Translations under genes and position numbers: made by a program
Assembly: GCA_959022495.1 (NCBI GenBank)
Contig: CAUEYX010000047.1
Span: forward strand, 1-21,454
DNA length: 21,454 bases
Reading direction: 5' to 3'
Origin: an uncultured Lachnospiraceae bacterium
GTDB lineage: Bacteria; Bacillota; Clostridia; Lachnospirales; Lachnospiraceae
The notes under the pieces: model-generated
Told to the model about the DNA's origin: nothing
The model's database searches: none
Seen by the model: the letters and a program-made list of their open reading frames with translations, nothing else
In this document: one piece after another, positions 1 to 7,311 of the stretch
Position numbering within the stretch: position 1 is the stretch's first letter
Layout of the letters: each line of letters begins with the position of its first letter

Positions 1-38
1 AACATATCAAAATCTTTTTAAAAAAGTTCTTGACATAT

Positions 39-83
39 CACCAGAATGCTTATATCCTTTGATGGATTTAGTATATTCTGGTG
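39..83. repeat. Inverted repeat CACCAGAAT...ATTCTGGTG downstream of the HxlR gene
   Basis: Perfect 9-bp arms at 39-47 and 75-83 with a 27-nt loop. On the minus strand the second arm is followed about 13 nt later by a T-run, so it may be a weak terminator for the HxlR gene, which ends at 128. TCTGGTG also occurs at 533-539 near the HxlR promoter, so an operator role is also possible. Confidence 0.4.
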
Positions 84-127
84 GGAAACTTTACACAAGA
101 CGGCACTTTTTTTACATCAGGGAACCT

Positions 128-490
128 TCAGGTATCCTCATCTGCGCATTGGCGGTTTGTGATTTCATACCGTTCATCGGCATTGTGGCTGCCCCAATCA
201 CACATGGCTTCAAGGATCGGACGCAGAGTACGCCCGTGTTCCGTAACAGAATATACGACTTGGACAGGCCGAGTAGGATAAACCTCCCTGAATATTACAC
301 CGTCTCTTTCTAACTCCCGAAGCTGATTTGTTAAAGTCTTCTTACTTGCATTTTTTAAAAATTTCTGTATCTCATGGTAACGTTTGGGACCATTTTCCAT
401 GAGATAATGAAGAATCAGCAATTTCCATTTTCCACCCACTACCTGTAAAGTGATCTCCATCTCACAGGATACTTGTATCTTTTCATCCAT
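128..490 (-). CDS. HxlR-family winged-helix transcriptional regulator
   Basis: A small HxlR-type DNA-binding protein of about 120 residues, the usual family length. The family hallmarks are visible: a short N-terminus with a Cys (VSCEMEITLQVVGGKWK), the winged-helix body with LLILHYLMENGPKRYHEI, and the wing region REVYPTRPVQVVYSVTEHG. HxlR proteins often sense electrophiles, aldehydes or redox change through that N-terminal Cys and usually act on a neighbouring gene. Here the divergent neighbour is a PerR-like repressor, so a redox role fits but is inferred. A longer start at 517 exists, but it has no ribosome site and lies only about 18 nt from the predicted transcription start. The ATG at 490 follows a modest AGG-rich site and gives the typical length. 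The ligand and targets are unknown. Confidence 0.88.
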   Translation of the reverse strand: MDEKIQVSCEMEITLQVVGGKWKLLILHYLMENGPKRYHEIQKFLKNASKKTLTNQLRELERDGVIFREVYPTRPVQVVYSVTEHGRTLRPILEAMCDWGSHNADERYEITNRQCADEDT

Positions 491-541
491 AACAGTATTC
501 CTATCCCTTTTCTGCATATATTTTTATTAATCTCTGGTGTG

Positions 542-570
542 ATGATAATATCAGGAATAAGAAAAGTCAA
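542..570 (-). promoter_or_regulatory. Promoter of the HxlR gene
   Basis: On the minus strand TTGACT (565-570), a 17-bp spacer and TATCAT (542-547). Transcription would start near 535, about 45 nt upstream of the chosen ATG at 490. Confidence 0.65.
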
Positions 571-594
571 TTGCGTTTTCTATTTTCAAAAAAC

Positions 595-623
595 TTGACA
601 CTATTTTAGACAGCAGTTATTAT
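595..623 (+). promoter_or_regulatory. Promoter of the perR-like operon
   Basis: TTGACA at 595-600, a 17-bp spacer and TATTAT at 618-623, directly upstream of the PerR-like gene. It is back-to-back with the HxlR promoter. The start point falls at the Per box (630-648). Confidence 0.75.
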
Positions 624-629
624 AAAAAT

Positions 630-648
630 AATTAGAATTATTCTAATT
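630..648. promoter_or_regulatory. Per/Fur-type operator, 9-1-9 palindrome
   Basis: AATTAGAATTATTCTAATT is a perfect 9-1-9 palindrome. Its core TTAGAAT-T-ATTCTAA closely matches the 7-1-7 Per box (TTATAATNATTATAA). It sits over the predicted transcription start of the downstream perR-like gene, so negative autoregulation is the natural reading. Confidence 0.85.
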
Positions 649-667
649 CTAAAAACATAGAGCGAGG

Positions 668-1054
668 ATGGATATGACACGTTACAGAGAAACCATACTG
701 GAAATCGTTAAGACATCGGAGGAACATATGACGGCGGAACAGATTTTTTTCCTGTTGAAAGAAAGATTTCCATCTGTTGTCATGGCAACGGTGTATAACA
801 ACTTAAACTATCTGTATGAGCAGGGCTATATCCGCAAGATCAGTCTGGAGGGACAGCCGGAGCGATATGACAAAAATACCCGGCACGATCATCTGATCTG
901 CCGCCGATGCGGGAGGCTGGCGGATATTATGCTTACGGATCTGACTGCCGAGCTGGAGAAGCAGGTGGGATTCCCTATTGACGGCTATGACCTGAAGATA
1001 CAGTACATTTGTCCCCAATGCAGGAAAAAGACTGGCAGGAAGACAGACAGATAG
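668..1054 (+). CDS. perR: PerR-like Fur-family peroxide-responsive repressor
   Basis: Fur-superfamily repressor of 128 residues. The N-terminal winged helix includes the recognition segment FPSVVMATVYNNLNYL, and a C-terminal metal-binding and dimerisation half follows. The HDHLICRRCG motif provides the regulatory metal and first zinc-site cysteines, and ICPQCRKK provides the second CxxC. PerR senses peroxide through metal-catalysed oxidation of metal-ligand histidines and derepresses oxidative-stress genes. The Per-type palindrome over the promoter and the rubrerythrin and ferredoxin genes downstream support PerR rather than Fur or Zur. ATG 668 follows GAGCGAGG and ATG 674 is possible. The metal preference cannot be read from sequence, so Fur or Zur is not fully excluded. 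Confidence 0.88.
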   Translation: MDMTRYRETILEIVKTSEEHMTAEQIFFLLKERFPSVVMATVYNNLNYLYEQGYIRKISLEGQPERYDKNTRHDHLICRRCGRLADIMLTDLTAELEKQVGFPIDGYDLKIQYICPQCRKKTGRKTDR

Positions 1055-1122
1055 CGGAAAATCCGCCTCTGCGCGCTGTGTGGAACTATTGGTGAAGAAA
1101 TTAAGAAGAAAGGAGAATGTGT

Positions 1123-1767
1123 ATGAAGTATGTCTGTTCAATCTGCGGATACATCTACGATGAAGCACGGGAAGGACGTCTATTTTCCGAGATACCGGAA
1201 TCCTGGGTCTGTCCGGTCTGCAAAGCGGCAAAATCCGCGTTTGTCCCGGAAAAAACAGAAGAGAAGACCAGTCCGGCCGCGGTTTCCCGCTATGTTGACG
1301 AGGAGATGAAAGAATTGTCCGCAGGGGCTGTGTCCGCTCTGTTTTCAAATCTGGCGCGGGGCTGTGAGAAGCAGTACAAGAATGAAGAATCTGCCTTGTT
1401 CAAAGAACTTGCGGATTACTTTGAGGCAGTGACAACGCCGATGGAAGATGCGGGACTGGACGAGCTCGCGGAACTGATTGGGAAGGATCTGGCACAAGAA
1501 TATCCGTCCCTTAGGTCAAAGGCTGAAGCTGAGGGAGACCGTGGAACACAGAGGATCTGTGTATGGGGAGAGAAAGTGACGAATATGCAGAAGTCACTGC
1601 TTGACCGTTACCGCAGAGAAGGTGAAGCGTTCTTAAGGAATACGAAAGTCTGGGTCTGCTCCGTATGTGGTTTTATCTACATAGGAGACACGCCTCCGGA
1701 GATCTGTCCGGTGTGCAAGGTTCCACCATGGAAGTTTGATGAGATCGAAGGGAGGGAAGACGCATGA
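1123..1767 (+). CDS. Rubredoxin-rubrerythrin-like-rubredoxin protein lacking histidine
   Basis: About 214 residues in three parts. An N-terminal rubredoxin-like module has CxxC (VCSICGYIYDEA) and CPVC. A four-helix rubrerythrin-like middle follows (about residues 55-170, with GCEKQYKNEESALFKELADYF). A C-terminal rubredoxin-like knuckle has VCSVCGFIY and ICPVCK. Rubrerythrins reduce peroxide at a diiron site with electrons from rubredoxin iron. Oddly, the whole protein contains no histidine, so a canonical rubrerythrin diiron site with its ExxH ligands cannot form. The middle domain may bind metal differently or be an electron-transfer scaffold. The start is ATG 1123, 7 nt after AAAGGAG; ATG 1117 is too close to that site. 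It follows perR and overlaps the next gene by 4 nt (ATGA), so it is likely in one PerR-controlled operon. Confidence 0.82.
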   Translation: MKYVCSICGYIYDEAREGRLFSEIPESWVCPVCKAAKSAFVPEKTEEKTSPAAVSRYVDEEMKELSAGAVSALFSNLARGCEKQYKNEESALFKELADYFEAVTTPMEDAGLDELAELIGKDLAQEYPSLRSKAEAEGDRGTQRICVWGEKVTNMQKSLLDRYRREGEAFLRNTKVWVCSVCGFIYIGDTPPEICPVCKVPPWKFDEIEGREDA

Positions 1768-2264
1768 AACAGACCGCTGTAAGGAATCTGAGACTCTGCA
1801 CAAAGGACTGCCTCTGCCTGTATGTCTGTCCGGTGGGAGCCACGGATACGGAAAACAGTATCATCGATGTAGATAAATGTATCGGATGCGGCGTGTGCGC
1901 CGCTGCCTGTCCGAGTAAGGCAATCTCGATGGTTCCGGTGGAATATCCGCCTCAGCAGAAGAAAAGCGCGGTGGTGACAGAAAATGCCAATGCGCTTGCC
2001 AATAAAAAAGCGGCGGAGGAAAAGATGTCACGTCAGATGGCGGCGGCAGCAGGAACAGACGGGCTGTACCGTTTGATGACCGCATTTGCCCGCTCTGCGC
2101 GTCTTGTAAATGAAGATATCATAAGGGAAGCAGGATATATGCTGCCGCAGAGCAGAAATGCGCATGATCTGCTTCAAGAGCTTATAACCGCACCGCCGTC
2201 ACCGGAATTTCCCGTAGAAGCGGCAGAGAAGCTGCTTGAGCTGATACCGTGTAACGAAGGCTGA
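1764..2264 (+). CDS. 4Fe-4S di-cluster ferredoxin-like protein
   Basis: A protein of 166 residues with two N-terminal cysteine clusters. The second, CIGCGVCAAACP (residues 39-50), is a canonical CxxCxxCxxxCP 4Fe-4S motif. The first, residues 12-23, is spaced CxxxCxCxxxCP, which is not the standard spacing although four Cys and the following Pro are kept. The roughly 110-residue helical C-terminal extension has no motif I recognise. The start ATG overlaps the stop of the rubrerythrin-like gene (ATGA at 1764), which implies translational coupling. The likely role is to carry electrons to or from the rubredoxin-type partner in peroxide or oxygen detoxification. The partner is inferred from gene order only. 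Confidence 0.85.
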   Translation: MKQTAVRNLRLCTKDCLCLYVCPVGATDTENSIIDVDKCIGCGVCAAACPSKAISMVPVEYPPQQKKSAVVTENANALANKKAAEEKMSRQMAAAAGTDGLYRLMTAFARSARLVNEDIIREAGYMLPQSRNAHDLLQELITAPPSPEFPVEAAEKLLELIPCNEG

Positions 2265-2294
2265 CAGAATGTTATGCGCAGGATAAGATACATA

Positions 2295-2334
2295 AAAAGC
2301 CGCGGCGCCATGAGATTAGAAAATCGCGGCTTTT
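2295..2334 (+). terminator. Terminator of the perR-rubrerythrin-ferredoxin operon
   Basis: Hairpin with AAAAGCCGCG (2295-2304) paired to CGCGGCTTTT (2325-2334) around a 20-nt loop, starting 31 nt after the ferredoxin stop codon. Confidence 0.7.
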
Positions 2335-2370
2335 ATCTTACCATTTCGTGAGGTCAGGAGTGTGTTGGGT

Positions 2371-3318
2371 ATGACGGTGAAAAGAGTTGTGTCAGAGCAT
2401 AAGTATGATTCTGTAAACGCACTGGTTAGAGAGATTTACGGGTCGGATGTTTCCATTGTACGAACGGACAGTGTGGCGGGCGGGGATATCAACCTTGCAT
2501 ATAAAGTCCGCCTCTCCTGCGGGACGGACATTTTTATGAAAACAAATTCCCTGAACAATGCGGATTTCTTTGAAGCAGAATCAATAGGGCTGGCTGCCCT
2601 TTCTTCTGTACAGAAGATCGGAGTCCCCAAGGTATTAGGAAAAGGGAGCGACAGACAGAAGGGATATTCCTTTCTTGTTCTGGAATATCTAGACAGTTCA
2701 CCACGCATCTCATCTTATTGGGAGACGTTCGGACATGAACTTGCAGAACTGCACAGAGCAGAGACATCGGTGTTCACAGCGGCAGGGGAGACCGATGGCG
2801 GACATGGCGGTGTATATGGATTTTCGGAAGATAATTATATTGGTGCCAGCCCGCAGAAGAATCATCCGAATGTAAAATGGATTGATTTTTACAGAGAGTG
2901 CCGGCTGATGCCGCAGCTTGCGATGGCAGGGAGATATCTCACGCCTGATGTGAGGAAAAAGGCAGAGCGTCTGCTGGAGCATCTGGATTCTTATTTAAGG
3001 GAGCCGGATTTCCCGTCACTGCTCCACGGGGATCTCTGGAGCGGCAATATGCTGTGCGGACCGGACGGAAAGGCATGGATCATCGATCCCGCTGTCTATG
3101 TGGGTGACTTTGAGGCTGATCTTGCGATGACACAGCTCTTCGGGAGACTGCCGGAGAGATTCTATGAAGCTTACAGTGAGGTGAATCCCATTGATAGAAA
3201 GGGATACAGGGATCGGAAGAAACTGTATGATTTGTACCACATGCTTAACCATCTTAATCTGTTCGGCGCTATGTATCTGGGGAGTGCTGAAGGAATTATA
3301 GAGACGTATTCCGGATAA
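2371..3318 (+). CDS. Fructosamine kinase family protein
   Basis: A kinase of about 315 residues related to fructosamine-3-kinase and YniA, which phosphorylate sugar adducts on protein lysines or free amines in the cytoplasm and so start deglycation. Visible family features are a nucleotide-binding N-lobe (SVAGGDINLAYKV, with FMKT carrying the Lys) and a linker (FLVLEYL). The catalytic loop LLHGDLWSGNML comes next, followed by the metal-binding segment IDPAVYVGDFEADLAM. The aminoglycoside-phosphotransferase fold is shared, but HGDLWSGN and DPAVYxGDxExDLAM are the fructosamine-kinase pattern. AGGAG at 2356-2360 best serves ATG 2371; GTG 2362 lies too close to it. The gene is monocistronic, bracketed by terminators. 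The substrate (fructosamine, ribulosamine or other) is not determined. Confidence 0.87.
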   Translation: MTVKRVVSEHKYDSVNALVREIYGSDVSIVRTDSVAGGDINLAYKVRLSCGTDIFMKTNSLNNADFFEAESIGLAALSSVQKIGVPKVLGKGSDRQKGYSFLVLEYLDSSPRISSYWETFGHELAELHRAETSVFTAAGETDGGHGGVYGFSEDNYIGASPQKNHPNVKWIDFYRECRLMPQLAMAGRYLTPDVRKKAERLLEHLDSYLREPDFPSLLHGDLWSGNMLCGPDGKAWIIDPAVYVGDFEADLAMTQLFGRLPERFYEAYSEVNPIDRKGYRDRKKLYDLYHMLNHLNLFGAMYLGSAEGIIETYSG

Positions 3319-3354
3319 GAGGGAGCTTCTTATATCCGAATGGGAAAATTTCAA

Positions 3355-3408
3355 AACAGAGCCGACAGACTGCGATTTCTAACAAGTCTGCCGGCTCTGT
3401 TCCGTTTT
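3355..3408. terminator. Bidirectional terminator between the fructosamine kinase and GH3 genes
   Basis: A long stem with one A/C mismatch: arm 3355-3371 (AACAGAGCCG-A-CAGACT) pairs with 3385-3401. On plus it is followed by CCGTTTT, and on minus by a TTTTG run. It serves both convergent genes. Confidence 0.8.
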
Positions 3409-3485
3409 CATTTACCAATCCGGCTGCTGTTATAAAAGGAGCGGACAGAACAGCCGCCGGAAACGGTATTGACTCGGTTAATTTG

Positions 3486-5846
3486 TTATCTCGCCCTCTT
3501 TTTGTTTAACAGCAGTAAAACTGCAAGACCGGTAATAGATGAAAGAATAATGATGATTGAAACATTCGTTGTATCGCCAGTCTTTGCGGCAGCACCGGCA
3601 GATGTGGAAGGATTAGTTCCGGAAGAAGTATTTGCAGCGCCTCCGTTATCTGTTGATGTGCCGGGAGTTGTATTCGTGCTTTTTACTAAGCTGTCATAAG
3701 CGGCTGTAAGAGCGCCCAGCGCATTGTCAACATCCTCCTGCCTGGCGGTGTCATCTGCGAGGATTTCTTTTGCCGCTGTCAGAGCTTCCTGGAAAGCGTT
3801 CCAAGATGCTTCTGTGTAATGATCATTGATGACCTGTTCCATTTTTTCTATTTCAGAAGAAAGGCTGCTCTTGTCCACGAGAACACTTGCGTATGTTAAT
3901 CCATAGCCGCGTTCATATACAATCGTGTCGGTATAGGTTCCAGTCGTGCTGTCAAATGCGGGAATGTTGACCGGCAATGTTCCGCTGGCGCCAAAGATCC
4001 CAAAAGCAACTTCCATAGCCGCGGTGATGTTCGGGCCGGAAGCGGCATCTTCTGCAGTGACATACCCGCCCAGGATCTCAGTAGGATCTGCTGTGGAGCC
4101 CTTGCAGCCATATACTGCCAGGATTGCGTCTGCATTTTCGTAATGCTGGACATCATAGGGCTTGTCCACACTGAAAACTACAGATGTCTTGTTATTTGCG
4201 GCACAGTAATCAGTAATCTCTGTCGGTACTCTTGTCAGCCAATGTGAAGGTCTCATATAGGACGCACTGCTGACCTCGGAGTTTATCAGGACGATCGTTG
4301 CCCAGTCCAGATCATCCTTAAGACTTTCTGCGGAGGCTGAACTATTGTAGACTTTAACCCGAACTGCGGCTCCATCGGGGACAAGACCGGCTGCCCGGGC
4401 ACGGTTCCATCCGATCAAAAGTCCGACCTGTTCATTGCTGTATGGGCACAGCAGCAGGACTTTGTCGGAGGAAGTAAGACTCAGAGGAAGGGTGTCATTT
4501 TCGTTTTTGACAACTGTCGCAGCCTTGGCAGCCAGCTCGCGTTCGGCAGCCCGGTTTTCATCGCTTCCAACGACAGATTCTGCATATTCAAGGGAAAGGC
4601 TGTCCGCATTATAATCCAGGATTCCCCGTTCCTCCTTGAGCGTTAAAATACGTCTTACAGATTCATCAAGTCTCTCTTCTGTGATCTCACCGGTTTTGAC
4701 AGCTTCCTCGATACCATTGATGATAGCGTCCAGATCAGCGAGGTCTTCTGTATTGTTATATAATGTACATGGCATCAGGACAATGTCAACTCCAGACTGG
4801 ATAGCCAGTTTAGCGGCCTGTACCTGATCATACATTGCCGCAACTGCAGACATGTTCATGGCGTCAGTAATGATGAGTCCGTCATATCCCATCTCCCCAC
4901 GCACCAGTTCGGTGAGAATCTTGTAAGATAGGGTGGACGGGCGAGATTCATACTGCCCCGTCTTTTCGGAATAAACAGTAGTGTTGTCCAGCTGCGGATA
5001 CAAAATATGTGCTGTCATAATCATGTCAACATCTGCATCCATCATTGCCTGGAAGGGGATCAGCTCATTTTCCATCAGCTCGGCCAGCGACTTATCTACA
5101 ATGGGGAGTCCCGTGTGAGAATCCGTGGCTGTGTCTCCGTGACCCGGGAAATGTTTCGCTGAAGATACAATATTGTATTCATTCATTCCTTCAGACATTG
5201 CAACCCCCATAGCAGCAGCCAGTTCGGGATCATCAGAGAAAGACCGAAGCCCGATGACCGGGTTATTGGCGTTGCTGTTTACGTCTACTGCAGGAGCAAA
5301 ATTCGTATTGATCCCAAGGGCACTTAATTCACTGCCAATGATCTCACCTGCGATTTTAGCATTTTCTGTATCGCCCGTCGCACCCAATGCCATGTTGCCC
5401 GGAAGAGCGGTACCGGAACCAAGACGGTATACAGAACCGCCTTCCTGGTCGATGCCGATAAGGAGCGGGATGCCTCCGTCATCTGTAGCCGCACTCTGGA
5501 GCGCCTGGGTCAGATGAAACGTCTGCTCTGTCTCCTTTACATTGTTGGCAAACAAAATGACGCCTCCGAAATCATAGTCCTTCAGAATTTGGGCGACCTG
5601 ATCGTTCATGACCAGGAAATCCGCGGCATTTTCTCCGTCGCTAAGATCAGAGTCCCATTTTCGGAAATCCGGCATCATCATCTGAGTGATCTTCTGGCGA
5701 AGTGTCATGCCGGAAAGGAGTGACTCTACACGGGAATCAGAATCGCCGTCTGCTGCGCTTACGGATAAAGCGGAGGGCAGCGCCGTAACAGTTACAGCCA
5801 GCGCCAGGACAAAAGCTCCTGCCTTTTTAAGAAATTTTGTTGTCAT
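3486..5846 (-). CDS. Secreted, wall-anchored GH3 glycosidase (beta-N-acetylhexosaminidase type)
   Basis: A protein of 786 residues. Residues 1-31 are a signal peptide (KK, hydrophobic core, cleavage near SVSA-AD). The GH3 catalytic domain follows, with IDQEGG (132-137) and the NagZ-type acid/base loop KHFPGHGD (231-238) with D242 and H244. The nucleophile is Asp328 in GLIITDAMNM. That His/Asp loop is typical of GH3 N-acetylglucosaminidases. A C-terminal GH3 domain, then a FIVAR-like helical module (about residues 640-705), and then a Ser/Thr/Gly linker follow. The tail reads AKTGD, a hydrophobic helix and KKRAR, a sortase-type anchor whose motif departs from LPxTG. The likely role is trimming GlcNAc-containing wall or host glycans at the cell surface. 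The start at 5846 follows GGAGGAG; the upstream in-frame extension has no signal logic. No operon partner is visible. Confidence 0.9.
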   Translation of the reverse strand: MTTKFLKKAGAFVLALAVTVTALPSALSVSAADGDSDSRVESLLSGMTLRQKITQMMMPDFRKWDSDLSDGENAADFLVMNDQVAQILKDYDFGGVILFANNVKETEQTFHLTQALQSAATDDGGIPLLIGIDQEGGSVYRLGSGTALPGNMALGATGDTENAKIAGEIIGSELSALGINTNFAPAVDVNSNANNPVIGLRSFSDDPELAAAMGVAMSEGMNEYNIVSSAKHFPGHGDTATDSHTGLPIVDKSLAELMENELIPFQAMMDADVDMIMTAHILYPQLDNTTVYSEKTGQYESRPSTLSYKILTELVRGEMGYDGLIITDAMNMSAVAAMYDQVQAAKLAIQSGVDIVLMPCTLYNNTEDLADLDAIINGIEEAVKTGEITEERLDESVRRILTLKEERGILDYNADSLSLEYAESVVGSDENRAAERELAAKAATVVKNENDTLPLSLTSSDKVLLLCPYSNEQVGLLIGWNRARAAGLVPDGAAVRVKVYNSSASAESLKDDLDWATIVLINSEVSSASYMRPSHWLTRVPTEITDYCAANNKTSVVFSVDKPYDVQHYENADAILAVYGCKGSTADPTEILGGYVTAEDAASGPNITAAMEVAFGIFGASGTLPVNIPAFDSTTGTYTDTIVYERGYGLTYASVLVDKSSLSSEIEKMEQVINDHYTEASWNAFQEALTAAKEILADDTARQEDVDNALGALTAAYDSLVKSTNTTPGTSTDNGGAANTSSGTNPSTSAGAAAKTGDTTNVSIIIILSSITGLAVLLLLNKKRAR

Positions 5847-6203
5847 GTTACTCTCCTCCTTTTTATTTATTAGACAGCCCGTTTGCTTTTGAAATGAAAA
5901 ACAGTTCAAAAAGGGAAGTGCCATTGTAGCCCTTTTCAAACTGGTTTTGCCCATTCTCGTAACAATCGGTGATGTCTTAATATTGTCTATATCTTACAAT
6001 CTGCAAGAGAAAAAGTAAAGAAAAACCTTGAGTTTCCGTAGAAGTTTTCCAATTAGTATAATATATCTTCTGCGTATAGGGAAAATATCTAATTTTTAAT
6101 ATTAATTATAATTATCATTAGCAATTATTGACGTTGTTTCCCTGACCGTGCTAAGCCGCGACAAGAGTTAGGAATAACTAATTAATAAAAGGAGGTAATA
6201 TTT
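5847..6203. other. Intergenic region between the GH3 gene and the ahpC remnant
   Basis: 357 nt without a convincing gene. It holds the GH3 leader (GGAGGAG just upstream of 5846), an AT-rich stretch with TATAAT at 6057-6062 lacking a good -35, a Per-like box at 6106-6120 and the intact ribosome site of the decayed ahpC at 6189-6196. I could not define a convincing GH3 promoter. Confidence 0.6.
6106..6120. promoter_or_regulatory. Per-like box upstream of the ahpC remnant
   Basis: TTATAAT-T-ATCATTA matches the Per box TTATAATNATTATAA at 12 of 14 defined positions. It lies about 85 nt upstream of the remnant's ATG, where a PerR operator for ahpC would be expected. Confidence 0.55.
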
Positions 6204-6440
6204 ATGGCATAATTGGTAAAGAAGTAGTAGATTTTATGAGGATTTCCAGAAGGCAGGATGCGAGATCTATTCCGTGTTCTGCGCTACCCACTATGTGCAT
6301 AAGGCGTGGCACGACGCGTCCAAGACCATCCAGAAGATCCAGTACCCCATGCTGGCAGACCCTGCGGGAGTGCTTGCAAGAGGATTTGACGTGATGATCG
6401 AGGAGGACGGATTAGCGGAGCGCGACAGCTTCATAGATCG
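6204..6440 (+). pseudogene. ahpC: Remnant of ahpC (peroxiredoxin)
   Basis: A strong ribosome site (AAAGGAGG) and ATG 6204 survive. The reading then fails at codon 3: with a single-base shift it reads I-G-K-E-V-V-D-F, the usual start of AhpC. It then jumps at TTTTAT into YEDFQKAGCEIYSV, dropping about 50 residues including the peroxidatic-cysteine segment FVCPTEL. The rest is clearly AhpC (THYVHKAWHDAS, YPMLADPAGVLARGFDV, LAERDSFI). It stops matching near 6440, before the resolving-cysteine region. It therefore cannot encode an active peroxiredoxin. The Per-like box upstream suggests the intact ancestor belonged to the PerR regulon. A functional ahpC may lie elsewhere. Confidence 0.9.
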
Positions 6441-6765
6441 TGGGAATGCTCCATAATTCAATGGTATGATTGAGACGGATAGACTTTTGCCGAGGTATTC
6501 TTCAAATATCTGCCGGAAAATACAATCTGGCTCATTGATGATAAAAGAACCCGTCTCATAGGTTGTCAGGCTGTTGCCGAACCCTCCTGCATCTCGGTAA
6601 AATGCACCGATGTCCAGAGTTCCGTTCAACAACTCGTCGCGGATCGCATAACAGTTCATGAATTGCAGGATCAGGCTCTCGCCTGCCTTTGTAAGCACCA
6701 TTTTCCTTCCGATTTTCTCAAAAATCCCGTCAAGGAGTGCCGCAAACAAAGATCCTGTGGCGACA
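6430..6765 (-). pseudogene. Remnant of a LysR-family regulator
   Basis: Read on the minus strand from about 6749, pieces of a LysR regulator appear in order. They are the end of the helix-turn-helix domain (FEKIGRKMVLTKAGESL), the start of the effector domain (ELLNGTLDIGAFYRD), then CIFRQIFEEYL. After a frameshift near 6465 comes IELWSIPTIYEA. The recognition helix is missing and about 40-50 residues have been lost between GSF and CIFRQ. The remnant abuts the ahpC remnant tail to tail. It may once have regulated a neighbouring gene, but nothing here shows which. Confidence 0.8.
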
Positions 6766-6818
6766 CTGCGGAGTGAATAAAATGTTCTGAAAAGTGCACA
6801 GATCGGGAAATCTGTAAA

Positions 6819-6847
6819 TTGGAAATCCTACATGGAACATCTAAAAT
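6819..6847 (+). promoter_or_regulatory. Promoter of the coiled-coil/FtsH/RelQ cluster
   Basis: TTGGAA (6819-6824), a 17-bp spacer and TAAAAT (6842-6847), immediately upstream of the first gene of the cluster. The start point would be near 6854, within about 20 nt of the first ATG. Confidence 0.55.
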
Positions 6848-6873
6848 AGTTATCAGAAGGGAAGTGATGACGC

Positions 6874-7311
6874 ATGCAGCAAAGTTTTCTGACCGTGAAG
6901 CTCCATGAACTGGAAAAGCAGCAGGGTAAGCTGCAGACCGGGATCAGGGTCTGTCAAAAGGAGAAAGCGGAGGAGATCGAAGAAAAGGTAAACGAGCTCA
7001 AAGCAGAATGTGAGGCGGAGGATATCCTGCTGGAGCAGAATGTAAAAACTGCCCATTCAAAGGCTGTCCGGGCGCTGTCAAACGCTCAGCTCGCATACGA
7101 TGAGAAGCTTGCGGAGATCAAAGACAAAATCCTTCCGGAATGTATACGCGAAGGAACTTCTTTCTGCGAGGATAAAGCCGAATCAGCCATGCTTTATGCG
7201 GAATTTAGTATTGATTTTGCACTGCGGGCATCAAAGAACGCCCTGCAGGATGCCCTTACAGCGATCGCGATGGAAAAAGAATGTGAAGAACGGAGGAAAA
7301 ATGATGAATGA
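6874..7311 (+). CDS. Coiled-coil protein of unknown function, upstream of ftsH
   Basis: 145 residues, highly charged (Glu/Lys-rich) and almost entirely helical. Residues about 8-85 look like a continuous coiled coil (LHELEKQQGKLQ, EKAEEIEEKVNELKAE). A second helical part (about 100-140) is richer in Ala. There is no signal peptide or membrane segment, and three Cys show no metal-site spacing. The ribosome site is AAGGGAAG 10 nt before ATG. The stop codon overlaps the start of the FtsH gene by a few nt, so the two are translationally coupled. An adaptor or substrate-presenting partner of FtsH is a reasonable guess from context only. I do not recognise the family. Confidence 0.75.
   Translation: MQQSFLTVKLHELEKQQGKLQTGIRVCQKEKAEEIEEKVNELKAECEAEDILLEQNVKTAHSKAVRALSNAQLAYDEKLAEIKDKILPECIREGTSFCEDKAESAMLYAEFSIDFALRASKNALQDALTAIAMEKECEERRKNDE

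Noticed and set aside
30..58. TTGACA followed by a TATATC-like sequence as a promoter
   Set aside because: The -10 is poor at the right spacing and no plus-strand gene follows.
59..313. 84-codon plus-strand frame at the left end
   Set aside because: It runs antisense through the HxlR gene, has no ribosome site and its protein has no recognisable pattern.
3486..5954. Longer start of the GH3 gene at 5954
   Set aside because: The 36 extra residues lack a signal peptide and a ribosome site, while 5846 has both.
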